Assembly (NCBI GenBank): GCA_028554795.2
Contig: CM068838.1
Coordinates: 128,685,428 to 128,749,427 of the forward strand
From: Sinohyriopsis cumingii
Lineage: Eukaryota; Mollusca; Bivalvia; Unionida; Unionidae
Direction of reading: 5' to 3'
DNA: 64,000 nt
The position numbers were made by a program, and so were the translations under genes. This document shows, one piece after another, positions 12,330 to 23,962 of the stretch (the stretch's first letter is position 1; each line of letters starts with the position of its first letter). The notes under the pieces were generated by a model. That model was not told where the DNA came from. It worked only from the letters and a program-made list of their open reading frames with translations, and did no database searches.

Positions 12330-13470
12330 AACTCGATATGTTTGCCATGACATCCACCATGATAACGATGCAAAGAGCTCAATGGGTAGAATTTCATCCT
12401 GTATCCTCTTGGACTAACTCAGTCCCTATCAAATTTGAAATCAAAGGACATACCGAAAATTACATCGATCTGAATAACAGTCAGTAATAACTGAAAGTTA
12501 AATTTCTCAGTGTGGACAAATGCAATCCAGGCGTCAATGCCAAATGGAGCTCCCGTTAACAATTTCAAGCATTCATTATTCTGCGACCTGGATTTGTACT
12601 TGAATAACAAAATAGTCAGATGCAGAATAAATACTTAACCTTACAAAGCGTACCCGGAAAGCAACTTGACGAACGGAAAAGTAGCCATGAACACACACCT
12701 GGATGCTTCCGAGGTATGGAAACCCGACACATTGGACAAGTTCAACAGCACAGAGTTGACGAAGGTTATGATCCTCACAATGGTGGATTTAACAAACGTC
12801 GAAATAAAATCAAACATGACGCGGTTTAGAAATGATGGTTCGTTGCAAATGCTTATGTGTTTGCGTGACAGTTATCTACTGAACGGAGTGAATGCACGCC
12901 TGAGATTGAACTGAAGAGGTGCCGTGTTCCATTTGGTTGCCAATGATAATGATTACAAAACTATCATCGAAGAAGACCGACTTACGTGCACCGTGTAGAA
13001 ATTTTACCACAAGTGGGAAACGACATCGTGCAAACTTTAAGCAGAATGACAGCATTTCACCCGTTACTACGAGAAGAAGTGAAAGCCTTTACCTTTGCCT
13101 CTGGACTCCCATGCAAGATCGAAGATCATGTTTTTCAAAATGTTTACTCATTGACATCGTTAGGAATGCGGACCATCAACGGAGCCAGCGATCACATCCT
13201 TAAGAGTTTCAATACTTTAAAATGCCGAAGATAGAAGTCAATCGCGATGATATGACTTTCTAAACTAACTTTGCCAAGAAAATTACGTGAGATCTTACTT
13301 GATACTCTTCGAAGCCACTTGACAGTTAGGTACCAACATGAGCCAAAGCATTTCATACGAGTATTAATGCAGAGGGATATGCTTTCTCTGGCTTTGATTT
13401 TACTCCAAACTAAGGAGGCGACGAAGGGGACTTACATATCATAAAATCAGGCGAATATCAATTGCTCTAG
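12330..13470 (+). pseudogene. Major capsid protein remnant
   Basis: Segments such as MTSTMITMQRAQWVEFHPVS and IKFEIKGH.ENYIDLN correspond to the N-terminus of the element B major capsid protein. Later parts (YLLNGVNARLRLN, VEILPQVGNDIVQTLSRMTA) match its middle. The family is the double-jelly-roll capsid protein shared by Polintons and adenovirus-like viruses. It carries several interruptions. Confidence 0.8.
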
Positions 13471-13494
13471 CCAACATGGTGAAAGTAATCTTGC

Positions 13495-14060
13495 ATGCAA
13501 CATTTGACAATACTCTGTAATTCAGCAGTAAAAGTGGATGATTCTAGACCTTTAGAAACAAATATGGAACACGAGGAACCTATGAAGATAGACGACGAAG
13601 ATATTTTTGTGCCAGAAGAAGAAGAAGAAGAACAAAAATACGGTCATGATGTTGCGATGGTCAGAACAAGAACAACATTTTGTCTCCTATTTTGTTTTTT
13701 GCATCTGAGTGAAAGAATTACTGTTTTACCAGAGAACAATCTTATAGATGTCAAGTCGATCATCCTAGTCAGAATCAACACGACGAAATGTATGATCAGT
13801 CAAGAAAAAGGATTGAAGAGTATCTGTAAGAGGCCTGGAGTCTCATATCCAAAGATGAGATTAAGGGAAAGTGGTTTAAAGAATTGCGTGACTATTCCTT
13901 ACCATCAATGACTTCTCTGGAGATCAAACGCATCGATGTGCTCTTGTAATAGAGTACAAAGACGGACCGTGTTTCATCGACGTACACGACAGAAATTTTC
14001 AAGGAAAATATCAGTTGTGAATTGATCTATTATCATCGCCTACGTTAAAAAGAAGAAAAA
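13495..14060 (+). pseudogene. Small acidic conserved Polinton gene, remnant
   Basis: A frame with an acidic run (EEPMKIDDEDIF, then EEEEEEQ) followed by a segment like MVRTRTTFCLLFCF. A similar MARTRTAFSLLFC-type segment can be read at 22.4-22.5 kb in element B, between the major capsid and protease genes, as here. Function unknown. It is decayed. Confidence 0.5.
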
Positions 14061-14075
14061 ACAGCACAGCATAAA

Positions 14076-14585
14076 ATGAATACCCGGGAATATCCTCACC
14101 TTCTGACACATAGTTCGTACACCGCATTTTGGAATCATATTGTTTGCGCTAAAGATGAATTTCCCCACCGCAAACCTAAAGTCATCTAAGTTATTGTCAC
14201 TTACACAGACAAGAACCATCGTTCAGCATCCCATAGGATAGCTGTCTCTTTCCCAACGATGACTGTGCTGAATATCTTCATTCATGTTGATTATCTCTGG
14301 AAGATAACATCATTGACTTTGTGCAAAGAATGCTGTATCGACTCGATTCAATAACGTGAGATTACAAGGATAAAATTCCACGGTGTGTGAACAATGCTGT
14401 CAATGCAGTCTTGGATGTCCCTTAGAGTATTTAGTCACTTGTTTTGGTCGTGAATACTCTGGAAATGATGATAAACTAAAATGATGGTTTTGTGAATATT
14501 ATGTTAATTTCTTGTCTATAGCTCAGAAATGCAGTTTACATCGATGGCGAAATGATAGTACCTAATATTATCGGAAGTCAAGTTT
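14076..14585 (+). pseudogene. Adenovirus-type cysteine protease remnant
   Basis: Starts MNTREYPHLLTHSSYTAFWN and continues IVCAKDEFPHRKPK, closely matching the start of the element B protease (21,539-22,096). The family is the adenain-like maturation protease. It is broken in several places. Confidence 0.8.
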
Positions 14586-14787
14586 GACTCCATAAAGTTG
14601 TGAATCTTGCAAGTGCATTCATATTAAAATAGTGTTTGTTGGATTGTTAATTTGTATTTGTGTTAGAGACGGTTCTTTTTCTTATTAAAATTTTTGATTT
14701 TTGAAGAAGAAAAAAAGAAATGGTGTTGTCTTGTTTTTTTTTATAGAAAAGAAAAAAAAAATTGAATGAATATGCTTGTATCATGGT

Positions 14788-14860
14788 AATGCTTTTCTTC
14801 ATGTCCGCGTACCAACTCAGGGGATGTTTTCCTTCGCGTCCGTGTGCTTATCACATATAA
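14788..14860 (+). promoter_or_regulatory. Two Polinton promoter boxes and TATA-like site
   Basis: Two tandem copies of the box that precedes small genes in elements B and C: GCTTTTCTTCATGTCCGCGT near 14,791 and GGGGATGTTTTCCTTCGCGT from about 14,819. A TATA-like CATATAATG follows within 15 bp. The gene it once drove cannot be recognised downstream. Confidence 0.65.
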
Positions 14861-17447
14861 TGAGGTTTGCCATTCACCCTTGTGTGTGTATATTTCATCC
14901 CCTTCTTTTACATTCTACCTCTCTTATGTGATATTAGGTGTTTGAGCATATAAGTATGGTGTGTGTTAAACACTCATACCCTTTCGATGTATTAGTAAAT
15001 GTAGAGGTCTTGATCACTCTCACAGCGTGTTGGATAGTAATACAAATTCTACATTGGACAGTCTCTAAAAAGTGGTTTTGGACAGGATATAGAACGTTGG
15101 TGTTCAAAAGTACAAAATAAAAAGTACGTTTTTATAGTATAGGTGATGTATTGGATAGCATGTTTGTGCACCTTAATCTCTCTTTACATCACGCCAGATT
15201 CTCCTGATAGTAGGTGTTGATTTTTGGACACTACTCAAGATTGCTCCGATACATTACGGCGTAGTAATTGATAGAGTTGAAGTCATAAAACTTACTGCTT
15301 CATTAGTGACATTAGTTTTGGAACGTTAAAATAAACCGTGGCAAATATAAAATATCCTCTTGCGGCAGTAACAAGAAGAAGGAACTCCTATAACACCATT
15401 ATTTGATTACCGTTGCGACTATTATAAACACTATTGTAACGACAACTATTTACAAATACATGCAAATGTTTTCGTTGCCATGGCAATCAGTACAGTTGCA
15501 TTTACAAAACATTGTGACGATACCTCGATACAGTTGCAATGGTACTGGCACCTTTGATCATTTTCGCACTGAAATAATTGTTATCTTTTTAGTTTTGTTG
15601 CCTGATCTTGCTTATTCTGTGAATACCGTGGACATATTTTAATTTAACATTAATGCTGGAGGCTGTGGAAAACAGAGTAGAGTTTGATTAAAGCAACCTT
15701 GGTGCTCGTATTTGAGCAAGATAATAGCATTATAGAATCACAAAAACGGAGAAAGAAAGATAGAAGCATGGAAAATTAACATTGTCAGAAATATAAAAAA
15801 AACCCAAAAAACAACAAGCCCGGACATACGAAACTTAGGACTTAAAAAACAGGAGAGACTCGACTGGTAAAAATTTACTTGGGGTGCGAACGAGCGAAAC
15901 TACCCGGCTTCCTGAAATCATGTTTGATTTGTGATGATAATTTGCCTGTACGGTATTTTCTTCTGAAGGTTACCTCTGACACGAATTTTAAAAAAGTCTT
16001 TTCTCTTCAGTAAGCTGTTCGTCTCATATAATATGTGCATACTATTATTGACTGCCAATTACCGTCTAACTTGGCGTATAATTTTCGTCTAACTGCAAAC
16101 AATATAGACCAGCGAGCAGTCATTGCAATGCGCAGTCAGATCAGGTCCATGCTTTTAATACCCAGATTAATCGTAACATACTGCATTGACCCAAATCTGC
16201 CGGTGAGGTACGCGACAGCATATCTGGGTCTGTGCAACTGCAGTTGGAAATGACTTATACACGAGGATAGATGGAAGAGTTCTAATGTGTTTTGAGACAG
16301 AAAGTGTGATAATCTCCTGGGAGAGTTCCGAGGGGGATTTTTAAAAAAATGTACAAGCATATGCGACTTAAAAGTCCAAAGGTATTGAAAGGTTTAGTCG
16401 TTAATGGTACAAATGTCAGTAATTTTTATATTCCACAAGCAATAGCAGCAGATTCTATTCACAATAGATGAGTCCTATTTCTGTTCCAGATCGTTGTCTT
16501 ATTTATCACATTTGTGCACTTATACAAGGATCATCATTATTTGAGCTTTCAGCAAATTCTAATTGTGAATGCCGGATTACAACCAATTAATCATGAGTTG
16601 AGTCCCTTTAATTTAAATACAAGAGTTCATGGACAGAATGATGCATGATTCTGCCAAGATTTATTTATTCTTGCAGCCAAATGTGAATTAAATGTTAATT
16701 TCACGATGCCCTCCAAGGTCTGAGGTCAGGCACACTTGGGAATATTGGTAAACAGTCCCAAAATGTTAATTATCAATTACTGTCAAACATGTAGCCTTCG
16801 ATTACAGAACAATGTGTGAAAACCAAAGTTCCTCTAGTTTAGGAAAACATCCTTAATGTAAAAAGATTGGTTCCGATTCGTTTGAAGTGTGAACTCTTTT
16901 GTAACGAATTTTTTGTGCTATTTGAGAAACATTTTCTTTTTCAGTTTTATATTTACCTTCGCTATTATGCAAAATATTCGCGTATATACCGTTCTAAATG
17001 TATCATTGTAAGTTCCCTTCTTTCTTTCAAATATAAATGTTTTATAAACCAGTTACGTGATTTGTCATCACTTGATTGATTTAGGATCAGATCCGGATTA
17101 AGGTCACGAGGGGCCAAAGGGAAATAGGAGGGAGGTGCCAAAACACGTATTGCACATTACAAAAATTATGAAACGCAATGAAACACATTATTTACTTACC
17201 TTTACAAAATTAACAAATTTATTCGACTCGAGGTAAATTCATCAAACAATACTTCAATGTTGACCGGGGATCCTAAAAGAAGACCTACAAAATATGAAGG
17301 CCTAAGGCTAAATCCTTATTAGCCTCTGGGTTAATCTGCCATGTTTAGGATTTTTTTTATGGAAACAAATAAAACAATTAAAATTATACACACAATTATT
17401 TATTTTTTTTGGTCTCCAATAACATTCAGTATTCTGGTGTTTGTTTA

Positions 17448-17449
<2 letters not shown>

Positions 17450-17538
<89 letters not shown>
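17450..17538. repeat. (TA)n microsatellite
   Basis: Long uninterrupted AT run followed by a few TTA units. It produces Tyr-Ile open frames on both strands that are not genes. Confidence 0.97.
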
Positions 17539-17542
<4 letters not shown>

Positions 17543-18904
17543 ATTATTATTTTCCTGTTTAATTTCATAGAGAAACCCATTTGAAATAATAGCTATGTCC
17601 AGCTTCCGCCAAGGCGCCTCGACAATGAATATGTCATCTTCTTGCACCAAACACGAAATTACTCTATTCCGAAGATTCATACAAGAAACTAATGTGTTTG
17701 AATTGATTAGGTTTTCTTTTGACAGGGCCTTCTATCGGTTCAGTCAAGAAATTAAACTTTATTGTCATGTGTGAAATTGGTTTATTGTCATGTGTGAAAT
17801 TGGTTATCTTTTCATTTCGCTGGACCTTCTATGTGTTCATTCATGTGAATTGCAATGTTTCAGCTTAATGAAAATCAATACTCTTCCTTTTGAAGGAAGT
17901 AAATAAAATGTCGAATGTTCATCAAAAGATAAAGACAATGAGGCATCAAATATGATTTTGCACAATCAAGCTGAGAAGAGACAATTTTAGTTCGATATTG
18001 GTTTTTAAAGACTATTGGTAATGTACACTTTAGCATCAGTGGATGGTTAATGGTACTCTGATTGTGAAGAAATGCCTTAACATTATGGTAACGTTGACGT
18101 CCCTTTTTATTCAGTTAAGTATCATGCAACATTTAGAAGTGATTGTGTGAAAGAATAACATATAATCAAAATGACTCTTACCTTATTGTCCAAAGCACTG
18201 ACCTGAACATCACCGTGGAGTCTATATGTAGTGAAAATGAAAATGCTACTGAACTTATGAATTAGTCGGCACGGAGAAGCGGATTTTGCATAAAACTTGG
18301 AGAAATTGAATATCAGCTGTTCTCTGCACATACTTTTTGTAAATAAAATGGATTCTAGTAAGTCCTGAATAAACTTATGGTAGTTGTCATAAAAGGTACG
18401 AATGCCTATATTGGCCATACTTGTCATTTTATGATAAAGACAATAATTTTGGTAATAAGTACATGATATTAGTTCCAAACATTATGATGATCCTCAAAAT
18501 GAAGAGTCTCGAATATTCATATTGTTTGCTACACGTCTTTCTGTACATGCTGAACTATCTGTTTTTCCACAGTTCGTAATTCAGTTGAGAATACTTTATA
18601 AACTAATGAATCTTGAGTTTAAAAACGAGTGACCACTTTCTTGGTACCATCACAATAAGTTCAAGGTAAAATTTGAGAAGTAAACGTAATAGTTTAGTTT
18701 AATATGTCCCATTTATACTGACCACCAGCACATTAATCTGCCTCCTTGTATCTTGCTTTCTAAAATAAGCACCTCGTGTCTTTACAAATGATACACTGTA
18801 CAACGATAAATAATTTACCCAGTTTTTAAATATCACACACAAAACAACATAAATAACTATTATACAACTTGTGGTATGTCAAAGATACAGCGTACATACT
18901 ATAC

Positions 18905-18906
<2 letters not shown>

Positions 18907-18957
<51 letters not shown>
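18907..18957. repeat. (GA)n microsatellite
   Basis: Uninterrupted GA dinucleotide run of about 50 bases. Confidence 0.97.
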
Positions 18958-18959
<2 letters not shown>

Positions 18960-20457
18960 ATCATGGGACAGAAAAGTTAAAGGATAGGATATGATAAGAT
19001 TTCTTAACGTCAGCATGATTTAAAACAACAATTCAACATAAGCTCTCATGAGCTTTTTACTGACATTACATCAAATGAATTAATCATCACAACAGGCATG
19101 CTTTGCAAGAAATACAAAAGACAGCAAAACACTTTCATACAATTGGGCAAAACACACAGTGCAGAACTTGAAACATGTTCAAGCAAAATATTTCAAAAGG
19201 CGGTGATTACAAGAAAATTTTGTATCTGGATATATTAAAACCACAGTTTCTGCTAATTTCACACTCCAAAAAATAACTATTGGTAAAAATTTAAATTTAA
19301 ATTAAATGCAGAAGCACACAATTAGGAATAAAAAGCACGCCTCATTTGAAGTGAAAGGTGCTACTTGTAGGGCAGTTGATTGTACGTAAGACACGGGCAG
19401 ATAAATAAAAAAGCCGCTAACACAAACATTAACTGTCGTCACCATTCCAGGATAGAATTAAAGATCTAAATGAATTACAATTTGATTGCTCTGGAAAGTG
19501 ATTTGGTAGCTCACGCGATATAATAGTAACTGCATATCTAAACGTTTTTTAGCCAAATGTTGAGGTTTAATTTCTTGGGACACCTAATATATTTGATTAT
19601 CTAAGATTGTATTTATTGTGTTTGAAACATTAAATCATAACTTGAGAATAAGCATATCACGAGGGAGGCAGACAAGGGCCTTGGATAAATCCATCGGAAT
19701 TGCCGCTACATGTTTTCATCAAGAGCCTTCATCCAGTCTTCAAGCAAACGTTAACGAAACGTTTGTCGAGTTTTCTTTTGATGAGAAACGTCTACCTCGA
19801 GTGGTTTATCAAAGATGCAGTGCATGCAAGTTATGCTTGTATTTTGCACTTTTAATCAGAGGTAAAACTGACGGCCATGAACGTTGCAATGTGAAGAAAG
19901 TGAACTCTTCATGACCCTCTCGTATATGTGCGCCCAAAAAGAATTTCTTTAATGACACTTAATTTTGTTTCCACTGTAACAAGATAACGGAGTGGGATTT
20001 CGGATTTACAACGGAACCCTTTTGATGGTGATACAAATACAATGTTTAATGACGAATGACTTGAATGAGAAAATAATTATGATTAATACGTGCGTATAAT
20101 ATCCAAATATTGGATCAATTATCATAATCCGCACAACCTAAATAATGAAAATACAAATAAATGACCTTACACAGTACAAGGACAATGGGTGATAAACTCA
20201 CAGTGATTTCACAATGAAAGAATGATGTGTTTTACTCAAATAGTAAAACTGTGGTATTTACTCAAATACTAAAAATGTATATTTTCAAATAGTGAAAATG
20301 ATAAAAACAAAGGGACAGATGTGCAAAATATCTTTACAGTCACAAAAACACACTGGGTATTACAAACCCCAAAGATTATCCCACGGCTAATAGATTACAT
20401 GCATGCAGTTACACACTCCATCATCAGTACTCTTTGCTACCAGTCACATTGGTCAAT

Positions 20458-20512
20458 AGTAGTGTAGTGGGTACGCCTGGCGACAATGGAAAATCCAGTG
20501 TAAAAGGTGTCG
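20458..20512 (+). repeat. Left terminal inverted repeat of element B
   Basis: 55 bp starting AGTAGTGTAGTGGGTACGCC and running through GGCGACAATGGAAAATCC. It matches the complement of 33,437-33,491 with about two differences. Polinton ends typically start with AG, as here. The 6 bases before it (GTCAAT) are the left target duplication. Confidence 0.93.
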
Positions 20513-20534
20513 AGCCAGACTGACGAGTTTTTTT

Positions 20535-20650
20535 GTATATATTACCGAAGCACGGACGTGAAGGAAAACATCCCTTGTCACCGTAATCTTACATTACCTA
20601 TATTATCACTAAAAACGCGCGAGCCTAAAAGAAACACTCACTCACTTTTT
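20535..20650 (-). promoter_or_regulatory. Promoter boxes facing the left end of element B
   Basis: On the minus strand a diverged box (GGGATGTTTTCCTTCACGTC at 20,551-20,574) is followed by a TATA-like GTAATATATAC. A related box (GAGTGTTTCTTTTAGGCTCG) lies upstream at about 20,612-20,645; element C has the same pair arrangement near 63,001-63,035. The boxes point towards the terminal repeat, where no gene remains, so they may be vestigial or drive an outward transcript. Confidence 0.6.
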
Positions 20651-20805
20651 TGTACTGACAATCAATATTTTAAAAATGTTTGACAAGCGACGGAAACGAT
20701 GGACTTAGAGTCACACTTTCTAACCAAGATAAAGGAATCATGTGTTTATAGACGCACTTTTGTTTTTTTTTTTAACTGACTAACATATCATAGGCAATGG
20801 AATGA

Positions 20806-20846
20806 TTATTCCTTTTCAAGAGTATGGGGTAGCCCTGAAAAGGGCT
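20806..20846 (-). terminator. Histone-type 3' end (stem-loop plus downstream element) 1
   Basis: On the minus strand, 34 nt after the stop of the coiled-coil gene, comes the stem-loop AGCCCT-TTTC-AGGGCT (20,831-20,846). It is followed by ACCCCA and, 13 nt after the stem, by GAAAAGGAATAA (20,806-20,817). This is the layout of replication-dependent histone mRNAs: stem-loop bound by SLBP, then a purine-rich element that pairs with U7 snRNA. No AATAAA lies between stop and stem-loop. Confidence 0.85.
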
Positions 20847-20879
20847 GTTTTTTTGTGAACGAGGAGCTATGGCAATCTT

Positions 20880-21233
20880 TTATGATCTAAGATTGCGACC
20901 TCGTCTGGCGACAGGCTTTCCCACAGGATAGGGTCTGCTTCTTCGGAAAGAGAAGGAGAACTCTTTGGTGTCGACACGGCAGTCGACAAAACCTTTATCT
21001 GGTTCCTGCTGCTCTTGTTGCTGCTGCTGTTTTTGCTGTTTCTGAAGTCTGCATTTCTCCGTCCATTCTTCTTTTTCCCTGTTAATTTCCTCTCTGAAGA
21101 GCTCTACTATTAGGTCTTCATTGACTTGTGACATTCTGACATTCTCTGTCTCTTCAGACTTTGGTATCAGACTTTGTCTGACCCGATGCAAATTCACGTA
21201 GGCTTCATTCAGCTTGGCAAATCTTGAACACAT
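20880..21233 (-). CDS. Small coiled-coil protein of element B (MCSRFAKLNEAY family)
   Basis: A 117-residue protein. Residues 1-30 form a conserved segment (MCSRFAKLNEAYVNLHRVRQ). Residues about 45-80 are charged and then Gln-rich, probably a coiled coil. The C-terminus ends in an FSFSFRRSRP-type basic tail. The element C copy at 63,343-63,708 is closely similar over its whole length, which shows selection on the protein. I chose the internal Met because the promoter box and TATA lie immediately upstream at 21,284-21,324. It ends in a histone-type stem-loop. Function unknown; it appears whole. Confidence 0.8.
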   Translation of the reverse strand: MCSRFAKLNEAYVNLHRVRQSLIPKSEETENVRMSQVNEDLIVELFREEINREKEEWTEKCRLQKQQKQQQQQEQQEPDKGFVDCRVDTKEFSFSFRRSRPYPVGKPVARRGRNLRS

Positions 21234-21283
21234 CTTCGTAGGAGGATGAGTCAACAATGGATGGCCAGACTGGAGACTACCCC

Positions 21284-21324
21284 ACTTTATGGTAAAAGCG
21301 CGGAGGCGAAGGAAAACATCCCTA
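21284..21324 (-). promoter_or_regulatory. Polinton promoter box plus TATA
   Basis: Minus strand: AGGGATGTTTTCCTTCGCCT, then CCGCGCTTTTACCATAAAG, giving the shared ~26-bp box followed within a few bases by a TATA-like CATAAAG. The coiled-coil gene starts about 50 bp downstream. The same arrangement precedes the three genes of element C. Confidence 0.75.
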
Positions 21325-21448
21325 CACGGTTTCGAGTCTGAAAGCTTAAATAGTTTGATGTGAGGGATAGAGAGAAGTCAAAGAGCACGGTTCATGATAT
21401 CCATAGCAAAAACAAACGACAAACGCATTTTTTTCAAAACACAACATT

Positions 21449-21454
21449 TTTATT
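21449..21454 (-). terminator. AATAAA poly(A) signal after protease gene
   Basis: AATAAA on the minus strand, 85 bp past the protease stop codon. The same position in element C (about 63,915-63,922) also has a minus-strand AATAAA. This contrasts with the stem-loop ends of the small genes. Confidence 0.6.
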
Positions 21455-21538
21455 TCAAATAACTCACCACTAATAATTAACAATTTTTTTTAAAAATTAA
21501 CAATTCAATCAACTAACAAACATTTTTTCAATAACTAT

Positions 21539-22096
21539 CTATTTTTGACATTGTTTACAACGTTGTGAATTAAATTGAGATTTCCACTGTTGGAAGTCAT
21601 TGGGCCATTGATGTACACTACGTTTCCTAGCTAAAGACAAAAGATAAGCATAATGGTCACAGAACCATCGATCTACTTTCTCATCGTTTCTAGAAGAATG
21701 ACGATCAAAATAAGTCACTAAATGTTCTAAAGAATATCCCAGACTGCGATGATACAGAAAATACACACAATATTGTCCACACATCAATGAATCTGTGCCT
21801 TGTAATTTCACATTATTGAATCGTGTTGTCTGAGCATTTCTTCTCATAAAGTCAATGATATCGTCTTCCAAAGGGGGCAATCCATACGAATCAAAATACT
21901 CAACACATCCTTCTTGAGGAAAGTAGACGGCTATCCAGTGGGTTCCTGGGAGATGACTGTCGTCCGTGTTGATCACATAAGCTTGATGGTCTTGATGTTT
22001 GCGATGAGGTAGTTCATCTTTTGCACATACGACAGGATTCCAAGAAGCAGTGTATGAACTGTGGTTCAAAAGATAATAAAGTTCCCAGGTATCCAT
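21539..22096 (-). CDS. Adenovirus-type cysteine protease (Polinton PRO)
   Basis: 185 residues. The family cleaves capsid and core precursors during virion maturation in adenoviruses and related elements. The N-terminus (MDTWELYYLLNHSSYTASWN) and the central H-W block (GTHWIAVYFPQEGCVEYFDSYGLPP, residues about 55-80) carry the catalytic His with the following Asp/Glu region. The second block LMCGQYCVYFLYHRSLG (residues about 122-140) carries Gln-x-Cys with the nucleophilic Cys. The length is usual for the family. It lies directly after the capsid genes, as in element A. The reading frame looks whole. Confidence 0.9.
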   Translation of the reverse strand: MDTWELYYLLNHSSYTASWNPVVCAKDELPHRKHQDHQAYVINTDDSHLPGTHWIAVYFPQEGCVEYFDSYGLPPLEDDIIDFMRRNAQTTRFNNVKLQGTDSLMCGQYCVYFLYHRSLGYSLEHLVTYFDRHSSRNDEKVDRWFCDHYAYLLSLARKRSVHQWPNDFQQWKSQFNSQRCKQCQK

Positions 22097-22320
22097 TTTT
22101 GTGTTGTTTTTCTTTTTCTTGTTTTTTTTTCCACAGGTGATAATAAGTGATCAATTCGATCCTGACTTTCTCTTGGAAAATGTCTGAGAAGTAAACGGGT
22201 ATTGCCCCGACTTCGTACCCTGGTCCAAGAGAGTTTCTATGCGAGGATCTCCAGAGGCGTTAATGGAGGATAAGAATATTTACTCAAGCCTTTATACCAC
22301 TGATGAAACACGTCTTCTTC

Positions 22321-22720
22321 CTAGATGAGACTCCAAGCTTTTTCCAGACACTCGTCCAATTTTTCTTCTTGACTCAGCATCAGACATTTATCGTGTTGAA
22401 TTTGACTGGGATGATCGTTTTGACATCCATAGCAATCTTTCTTGATCAATTCATTAATTTTTTCTGACAGGAATGTAGCAAAACAGGAGACTAAATGCTG
22501 TTCTTGTTCTGGCCATCGGGGCTTCATCATTATGACTTCTTACGTCTTTGTCTTGGGGTTCTCCTTCCATGGTCTCCTCACATTTTATGTCCAAAGATTC
22601 TCCACTGTGCAAAGAGGGATAACACTCTTCCATGGCTTCTAATAGTCTAGAATGACTTCTCTCAAACTGTTGATTTCTATGGTATTGTCGAATTCGGCAT
22701 ACACGATTACGTTCACTGTC
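22321..22720 (-). CDS. Small conserved Polinton protein with CxxC/HPSQ motif
   Basis: The C-terminal frame of 69 residues contains CYGCQNDHPSQIQHDKCLML, a Cys/His cluster that recalls small Polinton proteins of the capsid region and may bind zinc. Upstream sequence up to 22.72 kb has an acidic coding character resembling element A at 13.5-14.0 kb. Function unknown. The gene seems to be interrupted about once or twice. Confidence 0.55.
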
Positions 22721-22734
22721 TCCTCCAGCCCTTT

Positions 22735-23943
22735 TTAAAACTGAAGTTCCACTCGAATCTGGCCTGATTTTATAGGGTGGAAATGTCCCTCGTCGCTGCC
22801 TTGGTCGGGAGTGAAATCAAAAGCCCACAAAGCGTAGCCTCCATCATATTCTTCGAACGTAATGCCATGACTGGTGATGGTTCCTAACTGTCCCGTGGCT
22901 TCGTACAGGGACAAGTACGATCTCAAGTAATTCTTCTTGTGAAAGTCAGGTTCGAAAGGCCTGGTGCACAAGATCTTGCCATCGCGACTGACTTCGAGTT
23001 TGGATACGCCAAAGTGATGAAAGTTGAAAGGATTTTTTTCCAAAGCTCCGTTGAAGGCTGCATTCTCGACGATGCCAAGGATTAATCGTTTGGGTAACTG
23101 TCCTTGGAACAGATGATCTTCGATCATGGATCGCTGACCCTTGGGAATGGTGAAGGTTTCCACTTCCACACGTCGTATTGGATACTTGGCGGTCGTTCTG
23201 CTCAAAGTGTGACTAATGTCGTTTCCCACTTTAGGTAACACTTCCACGCGTCGTACGTAGAGTCTGGCTTCTTGGATGATGGTTTTATAATCGGCACCAT
23301 CAGCCATTAAATGGAAACCGGTACTGCTACGATTCAGTCTCAGGCGGACATCCAGTCCGTTCAACAAATACTTCTCTTGCAATCTCTTGCAACCACATGT
23401 CCAAATGCAAACGATCTATCAGTTCTAAACTCTGACCCTCTTTGATTTTGTTTCGTCGATGTTCAAATCCAACATTCTCATCCCCTATTGTGTCGAACTT
23501 TTCCGCATCGTCTGGTTTCCATAGCACGCAGACATCTGGATGAGTGTCCTTAGCGTCTATTCCGTACGTCAACGGATTTTCCAGGTAGGCACGGTAAGGG
23601 TAAGTATCCATGCTGCTACTGACTAGTTTGTTATTCAAGTACAAGTCCACTCCACTGAACAAGGAATGCATGAAATTGTTGATGGTAGCTACTTTCTCGT
23701 CAGCGTTACACTACCTCCATTCTTATTTGTAATTTTGACTTTGAAATACAAGTAACTGCTGTTCAGATCAATGTAATCCTCGGGCTGTCCTTTGATTTCA
23801 AACTCGATGGGAGCTGAATCCGTCAGAGAGGAGACGGGATGGAATTCGACCCATTGGGATTCTTGCATCGTCATCATGATGGGTGGCATGGCAAACAGAT
23901 CTAGTTCCGACTTGGAACAGGCGCAAGACTCTCGGTGCACCAT
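22735..23943 (-). pseudogene. Major capsid protein, double jelly-roll (Polinton MCP)
   Basis: Builds the hexagonal capsomers of the predicted virion. The N-terminus has MPPIMMTMQESQWVEFHPVS and the IEFEIKGQPEDYIDLNSSYL segment that is highly typical of the family. Middle segments include YLLNGLDVRLRLNRSSTGF and VEVLPKVGNDISHTLSRTTA. The C-terminus has GGYALWAFDFTPDQGSDEGH. Total span fits about 400 residues, as expected. It looks broken, with two or three interruptions. It sits between the core protein and protease genes. Confidence 0.88.
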
Positions 23944-23962
23944 TTTTCTGTTTCTCAATAAT

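Larger units (their letters stand above)
5450..14860 (+). mobile_element. Element A: decayed Polinton/Maverick fossil
   Basis: This is an old virus-like DNA element of the Polinton family, read on the plus strand. Recognisable parts in order are DNA polymerase B, a small serine/proline-rich protein, a short membrane-protein-like frame, penton-type minor capsid protein, a core/pVI-pX-like protein, major capsid protein, a small conserved protein and the adenovirus-type protease. These virion genes correspond one by one to those of element B, which lies in the opposite orientation. It ends with the promoter-type boxes near 14.8 kb. It carries dozens of interruptions and no terminal repeats were found, so both boundaries are approximate. 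Age: old. Confidence 0.85.
14861..20451. other. 5.6 kb without a recognisable gene
   Basis: Only short frames without motifs are present. Contents that can be named are a (TA)n microsatellite at 17,450-17,538 and a (GA)n microsatellite at 18,907-18,957. A directly repeated TTTATTGTCATGTGTGAAAT block lies near 17,758-17,805. Two 30-bp CTCAAATA(G/C)TAAAA-type repeats lie near 20,236-20,300. The stretch separates fossil element A from element B. Confidence 0.6.

Noticed and set aside
18122-18478. 118-residue minus-strand frame
   Set aside because: No signal peptide, motif or promoter context; codon use looks random for AT-rich DNA.
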